DNA of 64,000 nt from Allolobophora icterica (GCA_963556255.1 OY744609.1:10422677-10486676), one strand, 5' to 3'. Shown: positions 23,430 through 36,061, numbered from the stretch's first letter. Made by a program: numbers and translations. Notes: generated from the sequence alone by a model not told the origin.

Positions 23430-24600
23430 GTAAAGTGGACAAATATTTCTTAGTTCCCAAGATGGAATCATGCAAAGGCATAAGTCACAACTGATTTAAA
23501 GGATGTTATGGAGTTGGTATGTCAGGTTTTTTAACACATCGATGAAATATGCTGTATGGCCAGGCTGTATCAATCAATCAATCAATCAAAATATTGTTCA
23601 CCATAAACATATAGGCATGAAAATAACAAGTACATGTGACATGCAGTGACAATGAAGTACATGTTACATGCAGTGACAATGGGATTACCCAAAAGAACGA
23701 ACCGTTCTGGTAATAGGGCCCCCTAGTTACAATAAATCATTACAACCAGTGGAATAGTTCGTTAAGTGTTGTGTCCATTATTATTTATAGAATCAACAAA
23801 ACAAAACAAAACCCACCCCATCAACCCCAATTGTCAAGCATTGTACCTAAACAGTAAGTATAATCAAGCAGTAGACTTTTTCCATAAGCAATATAAACAC
23901 AGTCCACAGACCCTGTTGAGAACCTCTAACTTTAAAAGCTCCATTGCATAACACACTCAACACATAGGCCCACACTCCTTCTATCATACTGCCCAAAGCA
24001 TTAACAACAATTAGGCATGGCTGTTGGTCCTACAATAGGTGTGCATTCCATAAGAAGACAGAACATGACCGTCACCTTTGACCATCACCGTAACATTCTG
24101 ACTAGATAAGTTTACAATCAAACAAAACAGTACATTGCCGGCTCTTATAACCACTTATCTAAAGTTAGTTAACAGATCAGACAATCCTGCCGGAACGAGA
24201 CAAAGGATATCATCTGTCCTGACACTACCTCCCGTTGAAGCAGACTCCAGTTGACATCGAAGCAGATACAGGCACTAGCGGCAATGATGAGATGAAAGCC
24301 ACTGAAGGACATTTTAATAACCAACCAGGTAGCAAATGACTTGATAGAAGAACAAAAAGGAAAGAAGATGAGTGACAGTGACCGAGTTTGTAGTAGTGAA
24401 GCGTGGGAAGAATTTGAGATGACAGCAATGCACAAGGGGTACACGTGGTCGTGGAAAGTGACAGGGCGGTTATGCTCTCTAATAACTACATTTCTTTAAA
24501 TAGCTACAAGTCCTAGTGTGTATTTTTTAGTAATAACAATTTGGAAGCATCAAGGTTGGTGACGCAGAGACAATGCTTCGACTATGGTCATTAACTGATA
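23430..24600. other. Intergenic or intronic DNA
   Basis: Contains a short ATCA repeat (23569-23590) and a duplicated GTACATGT-GACATGCAGTGACAATG segment (23630-23685). No supported gene. Confidence 0.5.
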
Positions 24601-24601
24601 T

Positions 24602-24849
24602 TCAAGTTTTCTGTTGCATATTTTTTATGCAGTTTTGTAGCTCTTCTTTCCACTTTTCTGGTTTTCCGTGTCCTGTTTCAGGTATGCATTCCATACCTGG
24701 ATGCAGTAATCTAGCTGTGGCATAACCAGTGATTTGTACAACCTCATTATTGTATCCTTGTCTCTGGTGACTTGTCCTTATTATACCTAAAGTTGAGTTG
24801 GCCTTTTTTGATTCTTCAGCACATTTTAAGGTTCTTTCCCTCATGCTTA
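24602..24849 (-). pseudogene. CR1-like LINE, 3' part
   Basis: The - strand reads ESKKANSTLGIIRTS and then a degenerate continuation, matching the region after the RT palm in CR1/Rex-type elements. It is the continuation of the 25175-26176 piece, from which it is split by an inserted LINE 3' end. Confidence 0.65.
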
Positions 24850-25174
24850 ACTGTCTTGTGGCTCAGCTCCGCTGTACCTCAGGGCTTACTGCAACCCGGT
24901 TTCCAGTTTGCCAGGTCGGGCCTCTCTCCGGTCAGCTGCCCGTGGCCACTTGGTAGTTCCTTGGATGTTCGCTGCTACTGCCCAGTCTCGTAGTTTTATG
25001 GTGGTGGGCCCTTCCAGCTGGAACAGCCTCCCTCAGGCCTTTAGGCTCGCTCTCCTCTCTCCTGTCCAGTTTCGCAAGCACCTGAAAGCGTTTCTTTGTG
25101 TCAGTGAAGACACTGACCCAGATCAGGAGCACGTCTGATTTTGAGTGGCGTTATATAAATTCTTGATTACAATT
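24850..25174 (+). mobile_element. LINE 3' end nested in the CR1-like LINE
   Basis: The + strand frame reads SRSFMVVGPSSWNSLPQAFR to a stop at 25138, then GAGTGGCGTTATATAAATTC and an AT tail. It is in opposite orientation to, and inside, the CR1-like LINE (24602-26176), so it inserted later. Confidence 0.7.
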
Positions 25175-26176
25175 ACAGGTTTTGCACTCTTGTGCATAAT
25201 CACTCCCAAGTCCCTTTCTTTATCACTCACTTTCAATACCGTACCCTCCCTCCATTTTATGAAAACTCGTTTCTCTTCTCCATATGCATAACCGAGCACT
25301 TTTCCAAATTAAGAGCATTTGCCAGTCCTGTGACCATCTGAACATTCTTCTTAGATCTTTCCGTAGTATCTCCGCTTCTTCTTCATCACCCACTGCTCTA
25401 CATAGTTTTGTATCGTCTGCAAACTGATAAATTTGCCTTAAAATCCCATCGTATATGTCACTAATAAAAAGTATGAACAGCAATGGCCCAAGCACTGATC
25501 CTTGTGGCACTCCACTTGGTGTCGTCCAGCTAGAATGTTTATCACCTGTGCCCACCTTTTGTCTTCTACCTGATAACCAGCTTTGACTGAATCTATGTTA
25601 GTGCCTACCCTCTAATCCCACCTGTTTGCAACTTTTTGGCCAGCTTTACATGAGGTACTTTGTCAAATGCCTTGGCAACATCTAGGTAAATTACATCTCC
25701 ACGTTTCCCTCGTCAATCCTCTCCTAGATCTCCTTAAAGAAGTCCAACAGATATATCAAACAAGAACGGCCTCTGGTAAATCCATGTTGAATGCCCTTTA
25801 TAATATCATGCTCATTCAAATGTTCCACTATATTATCCTTAATTCTTTCCATGACTTTGCACACCACAATGGTTAAACTGACTGGTCTGTAGTTACCTGG
25901 CTCACTTCTGTTTCCCTTTTTAAGCAATGGCACTATGGATGCTAATTCCTCTCCAATTTCTTCCATCACTTCATGTAAGAATTTGGGATGAAGTTCATCT
26001 ATGCCTGGACTTTGATCAGTTTTTAGCCTTTTCAGTTGCTCCAGCACATTTTCTTTAGTAAACATAACCTGTGTTAATCCCTTCTCACCAGTCTGAAAAT
26101 GTGTGGTTAGGCTCATGTATATAATATCATTCACATTCAAATGTTCCACTATATTATCCATAATAATTCTCTCCAT
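25175..26176 (-). pseudogene. CR1-like LINE reverse transcriptase, broken
   Basis: The - strand pieces contain classical RT motifs in order: TDQSPGIDELHPKFL, NYRPVSL, IQHGFTRGRSCLIYLLDFF, then GVPQGSVLGPLLFILFISDI and YQFADDTKL (the catalytic F-A-D-D), then the thumb start. A deletion joins the early region directly to LLKKGN, the start of the 26176 piece carries a misplaced RT fragment (NIVEHLN), and there are frame breaks between 25555 and 25724. Clade assignment to CR1/Rex is by motif resemblance. The copy cannot be functional. Confidence 0.8.
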
Positions 26177-26179
26177 AAC

Positions 26180-26876
26180 TTTGCATAAAAGATTTACAGG
26201 GACGTGTGGTAACTCTTACTACCACCTGTGCCCAGTGTTACAATAATGGCTTGGAATACACAATAAAATTTAAAAAATCCAAACAAAAGTCCATGACACG
26301 ATTACAATTTATTCTTTGTCACAGGTAAAATCAATAGAAAGAAGTCCACGGAAAAGTGCATCCTTGAAACAGTGTTCATCTGGCCCTTCATTTTGTTTTG
26401 TCTTTAATACCTGAACTGTTCCTAGGCACTATCACATAGTAGTGCTGAAAGTTGAATTTGCATGTGGCATCCACTGAGCCTCACACCAATCTGGAATGAC
26501 AAAACAACTACAGCAGTATCCACTCTTTTTAGCAATATTTAAAACTGCAGTGAAAATATATTATGCTTATCAGGCACCCGTAAGGTTATTAGAAATCATT
26601 AAACAACAAACCCATAAACTTGAAGTTACTTTTTAAGTTATTTGATTTCATTACAGTTTTATCAGCAATTTTTTTTATCAGCAACAAGAAAATGTTTGAT
26701 TTTCTAGAGTAAACTGGGTGCATTTGAATTTTTCAAATCGTGATCAAGCTTTTTGCTAAAATCTGGTAGTGTCTGTAGCCTGGATTTGGAATGATCAGGA
26801 ATGTCAAATAAGGCATCACAGTGTCTGCAGTACAGTCTGACAGATATGATATTGTTATTCCTAAAATAAGACCATT
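26180..26876. other. Intergenic DNA, nothing identified
   Basis: AT-rich, without a supported exon or repeat boundary. Confidence 0.5.
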
Positions 26877-26884
26877 GCTTAGAT

Positions 26885-27521
26885 CAGAGCTGTCCAACCT
26901 TTTTGACACCGCGGACCACAGTATTAGTGAAGTCAAAGGCCGCACCAGAAAACTCAAATGAAACGACTAAAACTTATTGAAAATTTCTAACTGTATTAAA
27001 ATTTATTATAAATGGTAATGGTCATGTAATAGAAGAAGAAGAGCAGTCCCTTAAGCTAGCCCTGAGGCAGCCATGGTATGAAGTGTTAGCGACTTCATTT
27101 TCTTAGCCTCTGCATATGAAGGCGGGTGGCCAGTCCTCTCCCTCGCCGTCTCATCTTCCCACTGACAGTGTCGGTTTACTCATCATAGCTGAGTTGGCTA
27201 GGGGGTGCAGTGGAACAGAAATCTCGAACCAAATTTCTGCCCTGGCAGGGATTTGTCCCCCGACCTCTCCATTGACAGTCCAGCGCGCTAACCACTAGAC
27301 TACCGAGCACCCCTGTCATGTAATAACCAGTGAATAAATATCATGTATGTCTGGGATGCTTTATAATAGTTCAGCGCCAAAAGTATATCAATAAATGTTC
27401 AAGCACTTTTTAGTGAGATATTTGGCTTTCAATTTTGCTTTCAATTTTTTCTTTGCGGTTGGTATTCAGCTCGGCCAGGCCACTTAAAATCAGCTCGCGG
27501 GCCGCGTGTTGGACAGCACGG
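26885..27521. mobile_element. hAT-type element with nested SINE
   Basis: Ends CAGAGCTGTCCAAC and CCGTGCTGTCCAAC (inverted), the familiar hAT terminal pattern with CGCGG-rich subterminal blocks. 8-bp target duplications gcttagat (26877-26884) and gcttagac (27522-27529) differ by one base. No transposase frame. A complete SINE is inserted at 27032-27314. Confidence 0.8.
27032..27314 (-). mobile_element. tRNA-derived SINE, family 1, full-length reference copy
   Basis: On the - strand the tRNA-like head begins near 27312 with A box TAGTCTAGTGGTTAGCG, then a B-box region, a body of about 200 bases, and a (CTT)n tail at 27032-27043. An 11-bp target duplication gtcatgtaata flanks it (27021-27031, 27315-27325). 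It sits inside the hAT element, so it is younger than that insertion. Confidence 0.85.
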
Positions 27522-27529
27522 GCTTAGAC

Positions 27530-28514
27530 TGACCGCCTTTCTTCGAGTTCCTATCATCATTAACATGCCTTTCAAAGGTCCATCCTTTCCCCATACTCTA
27601 CCCTGGTTAAATAAAACCATCAAGGTCAATACTAGCCAGTGTGAGAATTGTATAAAAAAGACTGGGGGGTTAGACTTTCATGAGTTTGATCCATGTAGAG
27701 TCTAATATTTTATCTGCATTTTGCAAACTGAGAAATGCAATAGAAAGCTATACACTCCTTAAAGTGATGACATCACCAAATTTATCAGTACACAATTCAC
27801 GTGGTATCGCAATAAACCAGAGTATTACTTTATTAGTAACCCACAAAGTGAATTGTGAAAGAAAATGCTAAAATGTATGCATAATATAAACAGTTGATAA
27901 TGCAAAATCACACTAGCTCCAACTGAGGGGGTTGGAAACGACCCCCTTGGGTGTGCACTGAACACTTAACTCTGGGGTCCTAAGAAAGACTAGGGGGTTG
28001 AACCCCCAACAATTCCCACCATGATACCAGTTTTCAAAAATCACAAAGCAAAAAGGTAGACCATCCAGATGGTATGAAACAACTAGTGCTGGGTATAATA
28101 GAGAAACTGACCCACCCACTGAAGCCGATTGAACTGCAGGATCAGAATTCAGAAACACCTACATCCTTCACTACATAACATACAACCTGTTTCTTTGCAT
28201 TCTTTGCTGGCTTCTTTGCTGGCGTCTCCATGTCCTTTTCTGAATTTTTTTAAACCTCTTCTCACAATGACCATTTGTTCCTTAAATACCAAACAAGCAT
28301 CTACTGTGTCTAACAATGATTACAAGTGATTTACAAGTGATTTTGTTCACCGAGTTCAGACATACAATTAATCTGTTCACTAAGTGAAGGTTTACAGAGT
28401 GGTTCACTTGACTGAGTGAAGATTCACAGAGCAATTTGATTTTCACAGAGTGGGTATGTTTTCCAAATGAAATGGATTTTCAAAATAGATAATAAATTAA
28501 AAAATAAATTCTCC
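27530..28514. other. Intergenic, no gene seen
   Basis: Short chance frames only. Several TTCAC-(N)-GAGTGA-like repeats at 28345-28455 suggest a small decayed tandem repeat. Confidence 0.45.
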
Positions 28515-28735
28515 ATTTATAACTGCTGTGTATCACTAAATGACATTCGCTTGCAGTTACTCGTTGAATGACCTGGAATGGATGAAGGCATGAGCACCCA
28601 AAGCGTGAATACATTTTGCTTTGATATTTGTTGGTTAGGTTGCCAGTGGGAATCAAACCCGGTTATCCTGGCATGGCCGCAGATTTTGATGTCTGACTCT
28701 ACTGACTGTGCTATCATGCTTCACAGTAAACCAAG
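28515..28735 (-). mobile_element. tRNA-derived SINE, family 2
   Basis: On the - strand, AAGCATGATAGCACAGTCAG begins a tRNA-like head with A-box-like CAGTCAGTAGAG and B box GGGTTTGATTCCC, followed by a body unlike family 1. The head is too diverged to be a functional tRNA. Confidence 0.6.
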
Positions 28736-28739
28736 AATC

Positions 28740-29719
28740 ATGTTTATATGACTTCATCTCTGCTTTCCAATATAATGTTTGTGTATAATTAAACTAAATA
28801 ATTTTCAGGAAAGATTTATAAAATATGCAGCAAGCAGAATTGTAAAAGAGACAAACTTTAAAAAGTTTAATTAGTTTATTTTATCAACTGCTAAATAAAT
28901 TTTCATTAAAACTATATACCATCTGCTCTTGTACCATGACTTTTCAGGCTAAAATTTAAATGTCACAATTTTCAGTCTGTAGGCCCCTATAGGGTATTAA
29001 ATTTTGCAATATTAACGAAAAATATCAATGATCATGACTATTAAGGTCTAATAAACAGAACCAAGTCAGACAAATAACCCTAGGAAGTTAAATTTACACA
29101 ACCTGCTCTAACAACTTTCATAAATCAGAAGTTTTACCTAGTATCGATTTCTTTCTTCACTAAATCAAAACTAATAAAAACATCAAACTCAGCATCTTTC
29201 AGTAACTTACCACTTTCAATAACCCTAAGCAAATCCCTCGCATCCTCGAACGTGAGTCTTAACGGTCAACGTCTGGTGATCTGATCTGGATTCACGTCCA
29301 GTTAGTTTTAGGATGGTTTTTCATTTATAGCCTGTACCTGTGCAAACAGATTTGAACCCAATCCAGGTTTTAGTCACACAACAAAGATTTATTGTAAAAG
29401 TTTTATTGAAGTTACTGTAAAATTTGCATAATGTGTAGATTGTAGACAAGAATCTTAAATTTAACTAAATATTACAACAAATATATATTTATAATAACTA
29501 TTGAATCAGAATCGGGTTAAACCATGGTTTACGTTGCTAAATTACGCACTTGCATAGAAACTTTATAATATAAAAAATAATAATCATCGTTCATCCAACG
29601 TCTAGTTTCAGTTATATGTTGGGTGAACATGTACAATCGAGGTGCCTATGTACTATCTGGGTGGGTGTCTGCATCGTGAGGATCGGCTAGGGTTAGGGTA
29701 AGCGTAATGAGGATCGGGG
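28740..29719. other. AT-rich intergenic DNA; one arm of a diverged direct repeat
   Basis: 29358-29500 resembles 30766-30900 (shared TTTTAGTCACAC, TGTAAAAGT, GAAAGTTACT-like blocks), indicating an old direct duplication of about 140 bp. Nothing else is supported. Confidence 0.45.
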
Positions 29720-30027
29720 TAAATGCGAAGACTGAGTGCCTGTGTATATATAAACAATATGGTCACCACTGACTTCAGTTGCAATAGAGCACCGCTAGCT
29801 ACCAGCCTTATCTTATAATGCAATTCGTTAAATAAGTAACACGCACTTTAATTTCCTCGAAACAGTGAGTGTCCATTTAATTGTGTTTTTAATATTAGTT
29901 CATGTTCACTACTTACTTAGCGAATTGCATTTTGGGTTGTAGCTGGTAGGTAGCAGCGCTCTATTAGACCGAAGTCAGTGGAAACCATATTGTTTATATA
30001 CACAGGCACTCAATCTTCGCATTAACA
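29720..30027. mobile_element. Fold-back element with ~115-bp inverted arms
   Basis: The left arm from 29720 (AATGCGAAGACTGAGTGCC...) and the right arm ending near 30027 are inverted copies at roughly 85-90% by eye, with about 55 bp between. TTAGGG-containing sequence flanks both sides. Superfamily unknown. Confidence 0.7.
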
Positions 30028-30338
30028 GGGTCAGTTAGGGCTTAGTGTTAGGGTCAGTGTAGCCTATGTATTTGTGATGAGTACAAATATAATTAAACCA
30101 TAGCTGCGAGTGGAAGCTGGATTTAAAAATTCAGGCTAGGGTTGGGCACCCCGATTGTACATGATCGCCGAAACTAGTTAGCTTCAATGACACTACACTA
30201 ATATAAAGAAACTAGTTAGCGCCAGTGACACTAATAAGGCTAGTTTTTGCCACAACGCTTCCGACTATTTAAGCTTTAAAACAGTTTTAAAACAGTGAAG
30301 CTTTGTTTTAAAACAGTTAATCTAGGGCACAACTAGGG

Positions 30339-30609
30339 GGATCAACCCTAATCCCCGAAACCCGAATCCCCGAAAAGAATTTCGCCCGGATCCCCGAAAT
30401 CGATTTTCTATATTATATCTATATTCTATATTATTTCGAGATATATCAAGGCCACGTTAGGTCTATGTCATGTAGAAGAGTTTACAATTTAACTTTGAAT
30501 AATTTTCGGGAGTTCAGCCGCTTTTGTAAAACTGTTTTCGGGAATTCGGGCTTTTGTGTATTTTCAGCGTTTTCGGGAATACGCTTTTCGGGGATTCGGG
30601 CCGGACCCC
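30339..30609. mobile_element. hAT-type MITE, TSD aactaggg
   Basis: Both ends carry inverted ATCCCCGAA-rich blocks (GGATCAACCCTAATCCCCG and GGGGTCCGGCCCGAATCCCC). Perfect 8-bp direct repeats aactaggg lie at 30331-30338 and 30610-30617. Because the flank and the element both contain G-runs, the exact border is uncertain by one or two bases. Confidence 0.7.
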
Positions 30610-30619
30610 AACTAGGGAC

Positions 30620-31405
<786 letters not shown>

Positions 31406-31409
31406 AACC

Positions 31410-31864
31410 GGACACTTCCCGTGATCATATCTGGATATCTCTTTTGATTTTACGCCGCGCTTATGAATGATCTGGTGCCCTGGGCTTAGCTTTAGGGTAC
31501 AGTGCTTTAGAAATGTGGGGTTTATGACTACCAGACGGTTGTATTTTTTTATTAATTCAGTACTGGGTTATGCTAAGTTGTCACCGTTTGATGTGGTAGG
31601 CCAATTCTCGGACACAATGAGTGCAGTCGAAATGTTAACATTTATAAGCAGACCTAGTAAACTATTAGGTAGGCCTATATATGCCTATTGCTACGTACCT
31701 GCTCATAATTATGACTGCAAGAACCAAATGCACAGCAAATTTATATCTGTATGGATGTTCTCAGGCTTTGTGGCGTGGCGAAATATCATCTGAAGCTACA
31801 AAATACAGAACACGAAGAAAGATAGAACATCGTCAGGAAAAGATTTGAATTGGCTATGAGACAC
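31410..31864. other. Intergenic, no gene seen
   Basis: One open frame of about 100 codons (31467-31793) lacks any recognisable domain or support. Confidence 0.4.
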
Positions 31865-32850
31865 GTGGCGAACGGTAGTGTATACTAGTTATAGTGTGCT
31901 CGGCTTGTAACGCGGAGAGTACGGGTTCGAACCTCCTTGAGGTTACATACGATTTTAATGTTGGGGGCATGCCCGCATCCACTTTGGGGGCATGTTTATC
32001 ACTTTGTCTCTATGAATGAACAGCCCAGAGTGAATCAGAGAAACAGAACCCATCTGTAGATGCACAGTACGGAATCATGATTATCAAACAGTGAAATCTA
32101 ATCTGGAGGTTAAACTTTACTCTAATCTAATCTAATCTAATCTAGAAGTTCAACACTATCCACGTAATCCTTACCTTAAGCTAATGCCATCTGCAAACAA
32201 CTGGTCCAGCTCTGCGTATCGAGATTGGAAGCATCGGATCGTCCACATCATTTGTTTACACGTTCTGATGAATTGGACAATAATTAAACTTTGGCGATGA
32301 TCGGTCAAAATAAATGACGTCCATCGCTCTCGGTCGTTTGTGCAATTCAATGCTTCTCTCATATCCAGCGTAAAAGCATCGCCTTTATGTCGCTAATTCG
32401 AGATCCAACATAGTTGCCGTTGGTGTAGATATTATTCTGTTAAGGCCGGTTCTCACACAAAGACGTTCCCGCTTGAGATAGGTTTCACATCCAGGAAAAC
32501 TAACCGCTTCAGTGTCGTCATAAGGTGGGCGATTTTCGTTCTCGGTAGATAGTAGATTTAAATTTTCAGGACTAGTATCAGTTTGTTCTTCTCACGAGTG
32601 GAATCGTTATCTTCAGGAGTAGGCTAGCAGTTTCGTTCTCAGCGTCTAGGGAGCTCCATCTTCACGAGATGCTCTCGGGTTGCCTTCTCTTCAGTAGGCC
32701 CTAGCAGACTTCATTTCCAGCGTTTTCGTTTTCCTCGTCGCTAAGATCTTTATCTTCACCAGCAGGAGCACTTTGGTTCTCAACAGTCGTTCAGTCATCC
32801 AATACGTCCGTCAGTAAGTCAGTCAGTCAGTTTATATAACGCCTCTAAAA
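31865..32850. repeat. Segmental duplication, copy A (partner 41360-42245)
   Basis: Shares order and most of its sequence with 41360-42245: GTTTATCACTTTGTCTCTAT, the CTTACCTTAAGC block, GATCGTCCACATCA, GTAAGTCAGTCAGTCAG and the start of the 93-96-bp satellite. A tRNA-like stretch at 31890-31950 (B-box-like GGGTTCGAACCTCC) starts the unit, suggesting that a SINE or composite element lies at its edge. Confidence 0.75.
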
Positions 32851-32859
32851 GAATAAGAT

Positions 32860-33660
32860 AACTTCTCAGAGGCTTTCCCATTCCTGGAAAAACCGCTTCT
32901 AGAATCCCAAGTTATTCCTTGTGCAGACCCAAAAGGAGAATATTTCCAGGTGGATAGCCCAACCACAGAATGTCCATTCCCGGAAAACCGCTTCCAGAAT
33001 CCCAAGTTAATCCTCATGCAGACCCAATTGAGAATATTTCCAGGTGGATAGCCAACCACAGAATGTCCATTCCGTAAAACCGCTTCCAGAATACCAAGTT
33101 AATAATCGTGCAGACCCAATGGAGAATATTTCCAGGTGGATAGCCCAACCACAGAATGTCCATTACCGGAAAACAGATTCCTGAATCCCAAGGTAATCCT
33201 CGTGTAGACCCAAAGGGAGACTATTTCCAGATGGATAGCCCAACCACGGAATGTCCATTCCCGGAAAACCGCATCCAGAATCCAAAGTTGATCCTCGTGC
33301 AGACCCAAATGGAGAATATTTCCAAGGGGATAGCTCAACCACAGATTGTCCATTCCCGGAAAAACTGATTCCAGAATCCCAAGTTAATCCTCGTATAGAC
33401 CCAAAGGGAGACCATTTCCAGGTGGATAGCCCAAGCACAGAATGTCCATTCCCGGAAAAACTGATTCCAGAATCCCAAGTTAATTCTCGTGCAGACCCAA
33501 ATGGAGAATATTTCCAGATGGATAGCCCAACCACGGAATGTCCATTCCCGAAAAAACTGATTCCAGAATCCCTAGTTAATCCTCATGTAGACCCAAAGGG
33601 AGACAATTTCCAGGTGGATAGCCCAACCACAGAATGTCCATTCCCGGACAAAGTTAATCC
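32860..33660. repeat. 93-96-bp satellite array, block 1
   Basis: Units recur at spacings of 93, 94, 94, 96, 95, 96 and 96 bases, measured on TGTCCATT. The consensus contains GGTGGATAGCCCAACCACAG. The array is split by a hAT MITE (33661-33986) and continues at 33987-34540. Long frames on both strands are artefacts of the repeat. Confidence 0.9.
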
Positions 33661-33986
33661 CATAGGCGTAATTTGTGGTGGGTACGAGGGGTACCCGTAC
33701 CCCCCACTTTTTGGACTGGGGATACTGTACCCCCACTTTTTAAACAATGTCAATCAATATTTTTGTTATTGTGCCTTCCCAGAGAATGCAGTCTCCGCCA
33801 AAGTGCGAAAGTACTTAGATATGCCCTACACAGGTAAACCGAGAGCCAAAATTAATGAGAATACTGACAGGGAATATGTTCAAAATGGCCACCATGCAAA
33901 AGCGAAAGTGGAGAAGAAATTGGTGCCCCCACTTTTTAGACCAAAGTATTGGTACCCCCACCTTTTAGACTAAAGTTACGCCCCTG
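33661..33986. mobile_element. hAT-type MITE, TSD gttaatcc
   Basis: Ends CATAGGCGTAATTTG and CAGGGGCGTAACTTT (inverted) with GGGGGTACC-rich subterminal blocks. The perfect 8-bp target duplication gttaatcc (33653-33660 and 33987-33994) is satellite sequence, so the element inserted into the array. Same family as 52614-52807. An internal frame of about 60 codons is not conserved in the other copy. Confidence 0.9.
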
Positions 33987-34540
33987 GTTAATCCTCATGC
34001 AGACCCACAAGGGAGAATATTTCCAGGTGGATAGTCCAACCACAAAAAATCCATTCCCTTTAAAAAAAACTTCCAGAATCCAAGGTTAATCTTCGTGGAG
34101 ACCCAAAGGGAAACAATTTCACGTAGATAGCCCAAACACAAAAATGTTCATTTCCCGCAAAAAATCGTATCCGAAAGAAATCTCTCGTCAATCGTCGTGC
34201 AGACCCAAAGGCAGACTATTTCCAGGTGGATATGCAATCCTAAAAATGTCCATTTCCCCAAAATAACGCATCCGAAATCCCTCGTCAATCGTCGTGCAGA
34301 CCCAAAGGGAGACTATTTCCATGTTGATATCCAACCCCAAAATGTCCATTTCCCGAAAAAGCGTATCCGAATTCCCTCGTCAATCGTCGTGCAGACCCAA
34401 AGGAAGAATATTTCAGGGTAGATAGCCCAACCACATAAATGTCCATCTCCCGTAAAAAGCACATGCAGAATGCCAAGTTATTCCTCGTGCAAACCCAAAG
34501 GGAGACAATTAGGCCTACACGTGGATAGCCCAACCACAAG
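33987..34540. repeat. 93-96-bp satellite array, block 2
   Basis: Continuation of the satellite after the MITE, more diverged. One unit carries a TAGGCCTA insertion at 34510-34517. Confidence 0.85.
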
Positions 34541-34554
34541 TTAGCTAAGAAGTT

Positions 34555-34665
34555 AGAAGTTTTCCTTTCGATAGTTCAGTCGATTTTAAGGGGATTTAAG
34601 TTTATGGGAGGAATCGGCTGAATGTGGTTAATGGCATCTTCTTCGAAGTTAACTAGTGTTCTTCC
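34555..34665. repeat. Degenerate ~100-bp repeat unit (family of 38870-40020)
   Basis: Contains TTTCGATAGTTCAGTCGAT, GGATTTAAGTTTATGGG and TCGAAGTTAACTA, the core of the units at 38.9-40.0 kb and 43.7 kb. It follows the satellite directly, as also near 39.2 kb. Confidence 0.7.
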
Positions 34666-34669
34666 TTAT

Positions 34670-36060
34670 TATTTTTCCTGGCTGCAACGACAGGTTGACA
34701 TCCAACCATTTTCTACATTTTAGATCAGCATGTTCACACCACTTTAAGAAGTCACAAAAAGTGCTATATTAATTTTTATTTATGCATACCACAGTTACTG
34801 CCATCTATATATGATATTTACTTTAGATGTGAAAAGCATTCTACTGTCTTGTGGTCATGCTTTGGCCACAACCAAAGCCTGGTATGAAGAAATCACTACC
34901 GTCGCCTTCTGAGCTACTTTATGCACTTTACAGGTCTTTCGAGTTAAACCGTAATTTGATTTTTCTCCACAATGTGTCTGTGCTATTGCGTCAGTGTCTG
35001 GCTCTTACAACGAATGCATGGTTTAATCCTCAAATTATTTCTAAAGAATTCTGCCTAGTGTCTGGTTGAGATAATATCTACTTATGAAGTTTTTAGCATG
35101 TTTGAACTGTTAAGTAAAACTTGCTTTCTTAATTAAATAGCTGCTGCCAGTGCTTTGTGAAATCCAGTGTTGAAAATATAAAGAAATCTTACCTAACTAT
35201 ATAAATGACTTGCAATGTTACAGAATAGGAATTGACCCATGATAAAAACTTTAAAAATCTTATAATAATATTTAAAGTGCGATTTGAAAACTTTGCTTTT
35301 GTCTTTGCAGGATGAAACGATGGATGGTACGCACTTGTGAGAATGTCCAATGAAGGAGTACATCAACTCTGTCATGTTGATAGTTTCTAATACGTGAAGC
35401 TGAATAACACGGCAGATAATAATATTTGCCTTTGCAGAAGCACTGGAATTTGTTTTTATGTGTTTCTGGGTCTTCAGTGTTGCATACTCGGAGATCTGAG
35501 ATTCCTTCAATTTTTTATTGAGAAACTGGTAGGAACGTACCATGCTGCTTCAAAAATCAAAAGTAGGGTTCTTACTGATGTCTGGCGATCACTGCATACA
35601 TACATCAGTGATTTCCAGTGAGCACCAGACTAGATCATAGTGGCATTACCTTCTTTTTCTACATGAAATGGGCCAACTTGCTTATGTACAGTTGCTGACC
35701 AATTTTGTTATGCGAGTAGTTATCCTATTGACAATGGACCAACAAATTATTGGTTAAATTGTGCTAAAATCAACCAAGTGACTGATAATTTAGAATTGTT
35801 AAATCTTGCAGATATTGTTCGTATATGAATTGCATAGACCTGAAGGTGTCTGCATTCTAAAGTTCATGCTGTTTACCCTCTAGGAATGGGTTGTAACTGT
35901 TTGTTGTTGTGACCTCTAGGCTATCGAGTCTTTAGATTATATTGCACTTGAAATCCCACAAAAATAACTAAATTTTTGCTCGTTCTTGATTACATGCAAT
36001 CTAAACCTTAAGACATTTATTACTTTTGATTGACTGTTTACCATTTATGAGTGTTTGATA
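34670..36060. other. Intergenic DNA, nothing identified
   Basis: AT-rich, no supported exon; frames up to about 115 codons lack recognisable features. Confidence 0.45.
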
Positions 36061-36061
36061 C

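Noticed and set aside
22726..23433. 235-codon + strand repeat frame
   Set aside because: Antisense phase of the 78-bp array; the - strand phase has the acceptor and better composition.
28640..28735. Functional tRNA gene on - strand
   Set aside because: A and B boxes present but the arms do not pair; better explained as a SINE head.
31890..31950. Functional tRNA gene
   Set aside because: Has a B-box-like segment but no consistent acceptor stem, and it is duplicated with the surrounding repeat.
32832..33973. Several 70-240-codon frames on both strands
   Set aside because: Produced by the 93-96-bp satellite; one runs on into the MITE, which is clearly non-coding.
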